Below, in pieces: positions 14,223-22,106 of a stretch of DNA of 64,000 nt (positions are counted from its first letter, which is position 1; each line of letters begins with the position of its first letter). The notes below the pieces were generated by a model. It was not told where the DNA came from. It did not search any database and saw only the letters and a program-made list of their open reading frames with translations. This DNA comes from Alkalibacter mobilis (GTDB lineage: Bacteria > Bacillota > Clostridia > Eubacteriales > Alkalibacteraceae), in contig NZ_JADNRK010000002.1 in the NCBI RefSeq assembly GCF_015594845.1, positions 62,001 to 126,000 on the forward strand. Direction: 5' to 3'. The position numbers and the translations under genes are program-made.

Positions 14223-17200
14223 ATGTCAGAAAACTCTAAAGAGACGCAAAAAGCTTCTGCGGTCAACAAGGATACAAACGATAAAAATAAAGGAAAACGT
14301 AAAAAAAAGAAGACCTTGACGGGAAAGCAAAAGGTCTTTAAAGCTTTTAAGATAACCATACTCGTATTGATGATAATGATACTGCTGGGCGGTATCGTAG
14401 GCGGAGCATTGGCCTACAGTTGGATAAAAGACGCACCAAATCTTGACATGACCAGATTTGAATACATAGAACCTTCGGTCATAGTGGATAAAAACGGCGA
14501 TTTTTACCAGGAACTCCAAGGCAAGGAAAAACGTGAAATTGTAACCATCGACCAAATACCCGAATTGGTTCAAAATGCGTTCATCTCCATCGAAGACGAA
14601 CGTTTTGAAACCCACAACGGCGTGGACATCCAAGGTTTCACAAGGGCTGCTTTGGAAGTGGTAAGGACCGGATCTTTGAGCGGACCCGGTGGAAGCACCA
14701 TAACTCAACAGTTGATAAAATTGACTCACCTTACTCCGGAAAAGGCTTTGGAAAGAAAGATAGTCGAGATCTATCTTGCAATGGAACTTGAAAAAGTATT
14801 CACCAAAGACCAAATTCTGGAAGCCTATCTGAACAAAATCAACTTTGCCTACGCCTGGGGCGTTCAGTCAGCCTCGAAAGTATACTTCGGCAAAAATGTT
14901 TCGGAGTTGACCGTTGCACAGGCCGCATCACTTGCTTCCATAATAAAAAGCCCTACAAATTACAAACCCTACATCATCGAAGAACTTGAAGACGGAACTT
15001 TCGGTATCAAAAAAGACGAAGATGGAAAAGTTGTATACAACGAAAAAAATCAAAGCCGTGCCCTCTCAGTAGTAGCAAAAATGCAAGAATTGGGCCATAT
15101 AAATGCAGAAGAAGCTCAAGTTGCAACCGAGCAGCTTAAAAACAACGATTTTGGACTTCAAGAACCTGCCCAATCCGAAATTTACTCATTCTTTACAGAT
15201 GCATTGTACGATCAACTGACTGCAGATCTACTTGCAAATGAGGACTTTAACTTTGAATCCAAAGAAGAGGCGCAAAACTACCTTTTGAATTCAGGATTGA
15301 CGATACATTCTACCATTGACCCAAGTGTTCAAAAGGTCCTGGACGAAAAATTCAGTGACGATTCCCTGTTCCCAAGCCAGTCTTCAACAGCAAAAAGAGC
15401 TTCTGAAGCCTTGAGCGCAGACACTGGCGAAGAAGTCAATCTCACTCCTGAAGGTGCGATGACCATAGTAGAGAATTCGACAGGCCATGTAGTTGGAATG
15501 ATCGGTGGAAGAAGCAAGGAAAGCAGTAGATCTCTAAACAGAGCGACACAGAAATTTCAGGTGGGATCTTCTACAAAGCCTTTAACAGTTTATGGCCCAG
15601 GACTAGAGTCAAAAAAGATCACCCTGGCCACAACTTATGATGATCAGCCTATTTTGATCGGTAGAAACTGGGATCCCGGCAATGCCGGTGAAAGCAGTTA
15701 CGCTGGAATGACAACTATCCGAGAAGGTCTGAGACGTTCTAAAAACGTCATAGCCGTACAGGCTTTTTACGATATAGGAGTTGAGACTTCGGTAAAATAC
15801 GCCGAACTTCTTGGACTTGAACTGGTTAAGGAAGGCGATGTCAACGATCTTAATGCATCGGCTTTGTCTCTTGGAGGCTACACTTACGGACAGACCACCC
15901 TTACAATGGCAAGTGCTTTTTCGACATTCCCTGATCAAGGAGTAAGAACTGAACCGATAATGTACACAAAAATTTCAGACAGCAAAGGTAATGTTGTTCT
16001 TGAGAATCCCCAGGAAAAAATCAGGGTATTTTCAGAACAGACGGCATATTTGATCACTGACGTTCTAAAAACAGCCGTTAGAGGTGGAACCACATCTATT
16101 TCAGTGTCTGGTACAGAAATCGCTGGTAAAACCGGCACAACAAATGAACAAATGCACGCTTGGTTTGCAGGTTATTCACCCTACTATTCAGCATCAGTAT
16201 GGTATGGATACGACCAAAACAAAGTTGTTGCAGGCGGAAAAACATATGTTTTGAATATCGGACTGTCAGGCGGTAGCAGCAGAGGTCCCGCAAAAATGTG
16301 GGAAGCAGTAATGCGAGACATCCACAAAGATCTTGAAAGTGCGAAATTACCTTCTCAGCCAAGCGGGATCGTAACTGCTAGTGTAGACAGGATTTCTGGG
16401 TTGCTTCCTACCGAACTTACTGCCAAGGATCCTAGAGGTTCTACAGTAATAAGTGAAAAATTTATATCCGGCACCGTTCCAACAGAATCGGATGATTACC
16501 ATATTGAAGTAAGAATCGATGTGTCTACTGGAAAAGTGGCTTCTGACTACTGTCCCGAACACCTTGTGGAAACCGTAGTAAGGATTCTGAAACCTGATGA
16601 CAGATTCCCTTCAGTAGTTAAGCCATTAAGGGCAAATTACATACCTGGTCCCGAAAGAGGCGTTCTTGCTCCGGATCTGGATGACATTTGTACTGTTCAC
16701 ACCGGAAACTCTATAGTTGATCTGGCAATATTGGGCAGTAACGGCGGTACCATAGACAATATTACTATCGAACAAGGTCAAAGCACGACCATCAGGGTAA
16801 GAGGAGTAACTCAGATGGGAGATTATGTGGATATTCAAAGCGGAACATTGACTGTTACTCCAAGCACCGGTAATGTATCTGTTACTCCGGCAGGCAGTGG
16901 AAACTATACTGTTTCAGCTCTATCTGCCGGCAAAGGCACCATAACTGCAAATATAACCTACGAGTACAAAGTAACTACGGGCGCTCAAACCGAGACCAAG
17001 ACTTACAGCTACAGTGATACTTTGAACTACACGGTCACCCAGGCAAACAGACCGCCCCAGATATCCCTGGAGTACGGTGGTAAGAGTGGAACTAATATTT
17101 CATTTGAAATCGCCGCTGGAACAGCCTTTGCAGAGAACGCAGTTAAAAAGAATGTAAGCGATCCTGACGGAGGAAATCCAAAGGTTACAACTTCCATCAC

Positions 17201-17324
17201 TTTCAACGGAAGTCCAGTTAACAAGGTGGATACCGACAAAACCGGCAATTATGTATTGGCCTACACGGCAACGGATAATGAAGGTGCTACGGCCAAGGCT
17301 ACCTTGACATTGACAGTTAAATAG
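14223..17324 (+). CDS. Class A penicillin-binding protein (PBP1A-type) with C-terminal Ig-like domains
   Basis: 1033 residues from the ATG at 14223, preceded by AAGGAGG; the frame opens ten codons earlier without a site. It polymerises and cross-links peptidoglycan. A basic cytoplasmic tail (KGKRKKKK) precedes one membrane helix at about 43-65. The GT51 glycosyltransferase domain has the catalytic EDERFETHNG motif at about 124-133 and GGSTITQQL at 156-164. The transpeptidase has SSTK (Ser449), SKN (506-508) and KTG (636-638). After about residue 838 come Thr/Ser-rich beta domains resembling bacterial Ig-like folds, up to the end. This makes it longer than typical PBP1A; the extra part may hold the protein to the wall or to partners. 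It is one of only two plus-strand genes and has its own promoter and terminator. Confidence 0.95.
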   Translation: MSENSKETQKASAVNKDTNDKNKGKRKKKKTLTGKQKVFKAFKITILVLMIMILLGGIVGGALAYSWIKDAPNLDMTRFEYIEPSVIVDKNGDFYQELQGKEKREIVTIDQIPELVQNAFISIEDERFETHNGVDIQGFTRAALEVVRTGSLSGPGGSTITQQLIKLTHLTPEKALERKIVEIYLAMELEKVFTKDQILEAYLNKINFAYAWGVQSASKVYFGKNVSELTVAQAASLASIIKSPTNYKPYIIEELEDGTFGIKKDEDGKVVYNEKNQSRALSVVAKMQELGHINAEEAQVATEQLKNNDFGLQEPAQSEIYSFFTDALYDQLTADLLANEDFNFESKEEAQNYLLNSGLTIHSTIDPSVQKVLDEKFSDDSLFPSQSSTAKRASEALSADTGEEVNLTPEGAMTIVENSTGHVVGMIGGRSKESSRSLNRATQKFQVGSSTKPLTVYGPGLESKKITLATTYDDQPILIGRNWDPGNAGESSYAGMTTIREGLRRSKNVIAVQAFYDIGVETSVKYAELLGLELVKEGDVNDLNASALSLGGYTYGQTTLTMASAFSTFPDQGVRTEPIMYTKISDSKGNVVLENPQEKIRVFSEQTAYLITDVLKTAVRGGTTSISVSGTEIAGKTGTTNEQMHAWFAGYSPYYSASVWYGYDQNKVVAGGKTYVLNIGLSGGSSRGPAKMWEAVMRDIHKDLESAKLPSQPSGIVTASVDRISGLLPTELTAKDPRGSTVISEKFISGTVPTESDDYHIEVRIDVSTGKVASDYCPEHLVETVVRILKPDDRFPSVVKPLRANYIPGPERGVLAPDLDDICTVHTGNSIVDLAILGSNGGTIDNITIEQGQSTTIRVRGVTQMGDYVDIQSGTLTVTPSTGNVSVTPAGSGNYTVSALSAGKGTITANITYEYKVTTGAQTETKTYSYSDTLNYTVTQANRPPQISLEYGGKSGTNISFEIAAGTAFAENAVKKNVSDPDGGNPKVTTSITFNGSPVNKVDTDKTGNYVLAYTATDNEGATAKATLTLTVK

Positions 17325-17331
17325 GAAAAAT

Positions 17332-17370
17332 AAAGGATCTGCTCTTTCTATTTTGAAGAGCAGATCCTTT
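17332..17370. terminator. Bidirectional rho-independent terminator between the PBP gene and thiI
   Basis: A perfect 15-bp stem, AAAGGATCTGCTCTT (17332-17346) with AAGAGCAGATCCTTT (17356-17370), loop of nine. On plus it is followed by TATATTG, on minus by ATTTTTCC, so it could stop transcripts from both converging genes. Confidence 0.92.
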
Positions 17371-17400
17371 TATATTGATATTATATTTCCTTTGTTATTG

Positions 17401-17573
17401 TCGAGATCCTTCGACAAGCTCAGGATGACGAATCAATATGGGACGTCATTCTGAACGAATGTGAAGAATCTAAGTATTTGTGGAGATCCTTCGGCGGGCT
17501 CAGGATGACGATATGTGGAATGATCAGTGTGGTCGTCATTCTGAATGAATATGAAGAATCTAATCGATCAATC
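17401..17573. repeat. Two further copies of the 80-bp inverted-repeat unit
   Basis: Left arms (GATCCTTCG) start at 17405 and 17485, again exactly 80 bp apart. The first copy keeps the linker AATCAATATGGGACGTC and the TAAGTATTTG junction seen at 3761-3920; the second has a different linker (ATATGTGGAATGATCAGTGT). It sits between two convergent genes, just after their shared terminator, and has no coding capacity. Confidence 0.9.
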
Positions 17574-17578
17574 GGTTG

Positions 17579-18751
17579 TCACTTGGGATAAATTGTAATT
17601 ATCTCCGTATTATCGATTGCCTCACTAATCATTTCGTCGATGTCTTTCAGCTTGGACTCTTCCTTAAGAACGTATTCCAATTTGGGTTTTGTCTGAGGAT
17701 GTTTCGGCACAAATATAGTACAGCAATCCTCATAAGGCAATATGGATGTCTCAAAAGTGTCGATTTCGTTGGCTATGTCGATTATTGCGTGTTTGTCCAT
17801 ACCAATTACCGGTCTGAATACAGGCAGATCCGTGGCAGCGTTGGTAACTGCAAGACTTTCCAATGTCTGGCTTGCCACCTGTCCGATACTCTCTCCTGTT
17901 ATCAATGCCAAAGCTCCATTTTTAACTGCAAGTTCAGATGCGATCTTCATCATGTAGCGTCGCATTATCAATGTGGAATATTTTTCTTCGCAGAACTCCC
18001 CTATAGCCAGCTGTATATCCGTAAATGGAACTACAAACAATTTTATCCTTCCGGAGTAGGCCGCAACCTTTTCCATCAATTTTACGACCTTGTCCTTGGC
18101 TCTTTCGCTTGTGTAGGGATATGAATGAAAGTGGACACCCATCAGTTCAACGCCTCTTTGAGCTATCATATATCCTGCGACAGGACTGTCAATACCACCT
18201 GAAATCAAAAGTGCAGCCTTTCCTCCAGTTCCCACAGGCAATCCGTTCTTTCCGGGTATTATCTCGGTATAAAGGTAGGCTTTTTCTCTTATTTCCACAA
18301 ATAAGGTGAATTGGGGTTCGTGGACGTCAACTTTTAAGTTTGGGAAAGTCTTTAATAGGTGCCCACCCAAATAACCGTTAAGTTCAGGGGAAGTCATGGG
18401 GAAATTTTTGTCCCCTCTCCTTGCGTTTACTTTGAAAGTTGTCTCGTCACCCCTGCACTCTTTTTCAGTTAATATTTCAGCGACTTCCTTGATATTCTCC
18501 AAATCTTTTTCCACCACGGATGCAACGCTTATGGATGCAATGCCGAATACTTTTTTCAAAGCCTCACAAGCTCTATGTATGTCTTCTTCTGCAAGTCTTA
18601 TTATAAAACGACCTTGTATTTTTTCAATTTTCTTGTTTTTCAAAGACTTCAGACTGTCTTTGATATTTCTTATAAGAACATCGATGAAATAATGTTTATT
18701 TAATCCTTTTAATCCTATTTCACCGTATCTGATCAATATAATTTTCTCCAA
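17579..18751 (-). CDS. thiI: tRNA 4-thiouridine synthase ThiI
   Basis: 390 residues, the short form lacking the C-terminal rhodanese domain, as usual in Firmicutes. It adenylates U8 of tRNA and inserts sulfur, and may also supply sulfur for thiamine thiazole. An N-terminal ferredoxin-like and THUMP region (about 1-165) is followed by the PP-loop ATPase motif SGGIDSP at 184-190 and 'HFHSYPYTSERAKDKV'. It starts one base after the cysteine desulfurase stop, which is the expected sulfur donor (as NifZ-ThiI in B. subtilis). It is the last gene of the long minus-strand run that begins with the DNA methyltransferase at 35.5 kb. Confidence 0.96.
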   Translation of the reverse strand: MEKIILIRYGEIGLKGLNKHYFIDVLIRNIKDSLKSLKNKKIEKIQGRFIIRLAEEDIHRACEALKKVFGIASISVASVVEKDLENIKEVAEILTEKECRGDETTFKVNARRGDKNFPMTSPELNGYLGGHLLKTFPNLKVDVHEPQFTLFVEIREKAYLYTEIIPGKNGLPVGTGGKAALLISGGIDSPVAGYMIAQRGVELMGVHFHSYPYTSERAKDKVVKLMEKVAAYSGRIKLFVVPFTDIQLAIGEFCEEKYSTLIMRRYMMKIASELAVKNGALALITGESIGQVASQTLESLAVTNAATDLPVFRPVIGMDKHAIIDIANEIDTFETSILPYEDCCTIFVPKHPQTKPKLEYVLKEESKLKDIDEMISEAIDNTEIITIYPK

Positions 18752-18752
18752 A

Positions 18753-19913
18753 TTATTTCCTCCTGGTAAATTTTCTTATTTTTGAAGTTTCTTCAGCCAA
18801 AGCCTCTATGCATTTGTCTATTTCATTTAACGTATTGTGTTTGGAAAAACTTACTCTAAGAGTCCCTTCGATGTAATCTCTTGGTATATTTATGGCTTCC
18901 AATACATGGCTGGTACGATTTTTTTTCGATGAACATGCAGAACCTGTAGATACGTAGATCTCTTTTTTCTCCAATGCATGAAGCAGGATTTCACCTTTTA
19001 CGTTTTTTAACGATATACTTATAATGAAATCTGCAAAATCATCCCTTTGAGGGCTGTTGATTATCACTTCATCGACAGCACTTGCAACCTTGGATATAAA
19101 ATATTTTTTTAATGATACAAAACGATCGGTGTTTGATTTCATGTCGATGTTTTGAAGCACTTTTGTAAACCCGGCTATCGAAGCGACGTTTTCAGTTCCA
19201 GATCTGAATCCAGACTCCTGGCCTCCGCCCAAAATCAGAGGCGGCAGATTCAATCCCTGCCTGATGTAAACACCACCAAGCCCCTTGGGACCGTGCAGCT
19301 TATGGGCACTAAAGGTCAGCATATCCAAGTTGCATGAATTAATATCGATAACACTCTTCCCGAAACTCTGAACACAATCGGAATGAAACAAGGTTTTTTT
19401 CGAATTCTTTTTTACTAATTCACCAATTCTTTTCAAATCTTGAATAGCACCTGTTTCGTTGTTTATCATCATAATGCTTACGAGTATCGTATCTCCGTTG
19501 ATCGACTCCTCAAGTTTTTTAAAATCTATTTTCCCGTATTCGTCCACATCCAGATATATAACGTCCAGTCCCTGACTTTCATAATATCTGAATACTTCCA
19601 GCACTGAAGGATGTTCGATTTTTGATGTGATTATCCTGTTGCCAATTCGTTTATTTTTCTCTACTGCGCCTCTTATCAGCATGTTGTTTCCTTCAGTTCC
19701 ACCTGAAGTAAAATAGATCTCCTTGGATTTGACGGAAAGCATTTCGGCAATCTTGTTTCTGCACTCTTCCACCGCTTTTTCCGCTTCCACACCCATTCTG
19801 TGAAGTGACGAGGGGTTACCATAAAGATCTTTGTGATACATTGTCATAATATCTATAGCTTCATCATCAACACAAGTGGTGGCGCTATTGTCAAAATATA
19901 TCCTGCTCATCAT
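18753..19913 (-). CDS. Cysteine desulfurase (NifS/IscS-like, NifZ-type partner of ThiI)
   Basis: 386 residues, a class V PLP aminotransferase-fold enzyme that removes sulfur from cysteine as enzyme-bound persulfide. Lys205 in 'SAHKLHGPKG' is the PLP lysine and Cys327 in 'STGSACSSKK' is the persulfide cysteine on a short mobile loop. The position directly before thiI (one-base gap) argues that its main client is tRNA thiolation, as for B. subtilis NifZ, rather than general Fe-S assembly; no iscU or sufU is nearby. The upstream lipoprotein gene ends (5' side) nine bases before. The start at 19913 follows GGGGGGCAT, or one codon later at the second ATG. Confidence 0.95.
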   Translation of the reverse strand: MMSRIYFDNSATTCVDDEAIDIMTMYHKDLYGNPSSLHRMGVEAEKAVEECRNKIAEMLSVKSKEIYFTSGGTEGNNMLIRGAVEKNKRIGNRIITSKIEHPSVLEVFRYYESQGLDVIYLDVDEYGKIDFKKLEESINGDTILVSIMMINNETGAIQDLKRIGELVKKNSKKTLFHSDCVQSFGKSVIDINSCNLDMLTFSAHKLHGPKGLGGVYIRQGLNLPPLILGGGQESGFRSGTENVASIAGFTKVLQNIDMKSNTDRFVSLKKYFISKVASAVDEVIINSPQRDDFADFIISISLKNVKGEILLHALEKKEIYVSTGSACSSKKNRTSHVLEAINIPRDYIEGTLRVSFSKHNTLNEIDKCIEALAEETSKIRKFTRRK

Positions 19914-19922
19914 ATGCCCCCC

Positions 19923-21047
19923 TTAGTTTATTATCGTAATCCTGTAGGTATCTCCATTCGAATTAAAAAATATGGAATCATTTCTGTAAAATATCTGTGA
20001 GGGATTTCCAGTAAAGATCGTACCTACCAATGTGGCCTTGTGATCAGTGTACTGCTTTATCAGTACCAGTTTTGGATACCTGTAATCAAGATCAACGGGA
20101 TCTTCGACGGTTATAAAATCCTTGTCGTCATTAATGCTTTTAAACAGGTTGATATCCTTGCTTTCTATGCCGGATGAATATATGTATTCCGTGGAGGTAT
20201 TGAAGGTCTTGTATTCTTCAGTTTCAATCAAACCATCCTCGTTTGTAGTTTTCTTGATGGATCTTAAAATAATATTTCCGCTGTCTGATCGGTCAACGTA
20301 TTCCACTGTATTGCCGTAAACATTTCTAGTGATATTTCTATAATCACCGCTATCCAGTTCCACATATACAAAATCTACCATGGAACCGTAAGTAACATCT
20401 TCTCCGTCTGAAATCATTTCTCGTGTTTCAACGAGAGCGTACAACCTGTAGCGAGTCAGGTAGAGAGGTTTTGTTATTGAAAAGTTCTCGCTCTCATCCA
20501 ACGGAAGATATTGAATGACGCCATTGGAATCCGCAATAATGGTCACATAGTCATTTTTTTCGATTAGCGTTATCAATGCCTTGCTTCCGTCGCTTGATAA
20601 TATATAGTCTCTTACTATTTGATCATCAGATCGTTCATACAACTGTTTTTCACCTTTGCCCTCAATGTCCATGACATAAATCCCCTGATCATTTTCATAG
20701 GCAATTTTATTTCTGTCTTGAGACAATCGGATATTCCATGAGTCCTCAGCCAATGTCCTGGTAGTGCCTTCATTAAAATCGTATATCAAAATCTTGTTGT
20801 CTGAAGTGCACAAAAGCGTATTTGAGTCTATTGCCTCAACTATGTCTCCAACAAGCTTGCTTCTTTCAGAAATATATGATCCTTCGTCAGAAACTTCAAC
20901 ACTTTCGAATGCCGCCTGATAATCGACACTGGGAGTCTCAGCCTCACTTATTTCATCTTCACCTGTTTTAACGTCTTCTTTTGAGCAGGAAATGGATACA
21001 AGCAACATAAAAATGACTATTCCCACAACTGTAATTTTTCTAATCAT
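19923..21047 (-). CDS. Predicted lipoprotein with beta-propeller-like repeats, function unknown
   Basis: 374 residues. A signal sequence of 20 residues (hydrophobic VVGIVIFMLLVSIS) ends at Cys21, a likely lipidation site although the -3 position is Ser rather than the usual Leu/Val. An acidic linker follows. From about residue 65 the sequence repeats short beta units such as 'NKILIYDF', 'NKIAYENDQGIYVMDIEGKG' and 'DGSKALITLI', resembling TolB/WD-type propeller blades. No enzyme motif was recognised. Its ATG overlaps the stop of the DUF1232 gene by four bases, and it is followed nine bases later by cysteine desulfurase, so it is in the same operon. It may be a surface sensor or scaffold; I do not assign a role. 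Confidence 0.75.
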   Translation of the reverse strand: MIRKITVVGIVIFMLLVSISCSKEDVKTGEDEISEAETPSVDYQAAFESVEVSDEGSYISERSKLVGDIVEAIDSNTLLCTSDNKILIYDFNEGTTRTLAEDSWNIRLSQDRNKIAYENDQGIYVMDIEGKGEKQLYERSDDQIVRDYILSSDGSKALITLIEKNDYVTIIADSNGVIQYLPLDESENFSITKPLYLTRYRLYALVETREMISDGEDVTYGSMVDFVYVELDSGDYRNITRNVYGNTVEYVDRSDSGNIILRSIKKTTNEDGLIETEEYKTFNTSTEYIYSSGIESKDINLFKSINDDKDFITVEDPVDLDYRYPKLVLIKQYTDHKATLVGTIFTGNPSQIFYRNDSIFFNSNGDTYRITIIN

Positions 21048-21349
21048 TGATTTTCGTCCTTTACGCTGTAATCAACCTTTTCATCGGGTATATATTTTTC
21101 GGATTTTGCATCTTTAGTTCGATACCTGCTGAAAATGCTGCTAAGATTGTCAAGGACTGCAAGCAAAACTAAAAGATCATCAAAATGACCCAATCCCGGA
21201 AATACGGCTTCCGGTATAAAATCAAAAGGCAGAAAAAAATAAACTATGGCAAAAATCAATACCCCTTTGCTAAGTTTTGAAACTTCCTTGTCCTTCAGCA
21301 TCCTGAATATGTATTTGATATTTGATAAATTCTTAAACACAGAGCTCAC
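21044..21349 (-). CDS. DUF1232 (YkvA-like) small membrane protein
   Basis: 101 residues. The DUF1232 core is obvious: a membrane segment 'SKGVLIFAIVYFFLPFDFIPEAVFPGLGHFDDLLVLLAVLDN' with the signature P-D-x-I-P and G-x-x-D-D (written here as FDFIPE and GHFDD). The family function is unknown. The gene is coupled on both sides by four-base overlaps, with the 63-residue membrane protein gene upstream and the lipoprotein gene downstream. Its charged C-terminus (about residues 76-101, Lys/Asp/Glu-rich) is probably cytoplasmic. Confidence 0.85.
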   Translation of the reverse strand: MSSVFKNLSNIKYIFRMLKDKEVSKLSKGVLIFAIVYFFLPFDFIPEAVFPGLGHFDDLLVLLAVLDNLSSIFSRYRTKDAKSEKYIPDEKVDYSVKDENQ

Positions 21350-21537
21350 CTCTTTGACCTGATCCTTTTCTTATTTCTCTTCAAGTATCTTTTGTACTCT
21401 TTATACCCGCCCTGAAAACCGCTTCTCTTGATTGAATTGTCTATGGCATTGTTGGTCTCCAAAAACATTTTCAAAAAAACCCCTGCCACCACCAATACGA
21501 ACAACACCAAGAAAGTGGTGCCTAAAATGTTTGTCAT
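21346..21537 (-). CDS. Small single-pass membrane protein, function unknown
   Basis: 63 residues from the ATG at 21537, which follows AGAGGAT. A longer frame to 21663 lies inside dcd and is rejected. One membrane helix covers about residues 5-25 (ILGTTFLVLFVLVVAGVFLKM), then a polar region, then a strongly basic tail KEYKRYLKRNKKRIRSKR that should stay in the cytoplasm. No family was recognised. It starts 11 bases after dcd and overlaps the DUF1232 start by four bases, so it is translated as part of that pair. Confidence 0.7.
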   Translation of the reverse strand: MTNILGTTFLVLFVLVVAGVFLKMFLETNNAIDNSIKRSGFQGGYKEYKRYLKRNKKRIRSKR

Positions 21538-21548
21538 ATCCTCTGACC

Positions 21549-22082
21549 CTAGATTTCCGAATCCAGATAAACTCTGCTTCCCACTGGCTTTTTCTGGCCC
21601 TGATATTTTCCGCTGTATGGTTTTTGGGCGTACTGATCCATTGATGCGAATACAAGTTGGCATATTCTTCTGTCACTCTGCAGTTTTATAGGCAGTCTGT
21701 TTGCGTTGTACAATTCAAGGGTTATCTCCCCTTCAAACCCCGGATCCACCCAACCGGCATTCTGGATAAAGAGTCCCATTCTTCCTATGGAGCTACGCCC
21801 CTCAACGAAGGCGGTCAAATTTCCCGGCAGCTTTATATACTCTTTTGTGGTAGCCAACAAAAATGAGTGAGGCGGTATTATCACTTCATCGCATTCAAAG
21901 GAGATATACTTTATCTCGTCAGTCATGGTCATGGCTTCTATTCTATTCTCGTCCAACTTTAAAAAGTGATTTCCCAATCTAATGTCTACCGATGCAGGTT
22001 GGATCTGCTCAGGATTTATGGGATCGATCACCAACTCTCTAGTACTCAACAATTCGATTATTTTTTTATCTGATAATATCAT
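21549..22082 (-). CDS. dcd: dCTP deaminase
   Basis: 177 residues of the trimeric dUTPase/dCTP deaminase fold. It deaminates dCTP to dUTP (or to dUMP in bifunctional members), feeding dTMP synthesis. The sequence begins ILSDKKIIELL and contains 'QIQPASVDIRLGN', 'EGRSSIGRMGLF' and 'NAGWVDPGFEGEITLEL', where the Glu of GEITLE is the expected catalytic base. I cannot decide between the dUTP- and dUMP-forming types from sequence alone. It lies 24 bases after mutS2 and 11 bases before the small membrane protein gene, in the same operon. Confidence 0.92.
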   Translation of the reverse strand: MILSDKKIIELLSTRELVIDPINPEQIQPASVDIRLGNHFLKLDENRIEAMTMTDEIKYISFECDEVIIPPHSFLLATTKEYIKLPGNLTAFVEGRSSIGRMGLFIQNAGWVDPGFEGEITLELYNANRLPIKLQSDRRICQLVFASMDQYAQKPYSGKYQGQKKPVGSRVYLDSEI

Positions 22083-22106
22083 TTAGATCTTCCTCTCATG
22101 CCTCAA

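Noticed and set aside
21537-21663. Longer 105-codon form of the small membrane protein
   Set aside because: The first 42 codons lie inside dcd in another frame; the inner ATG has its own site.
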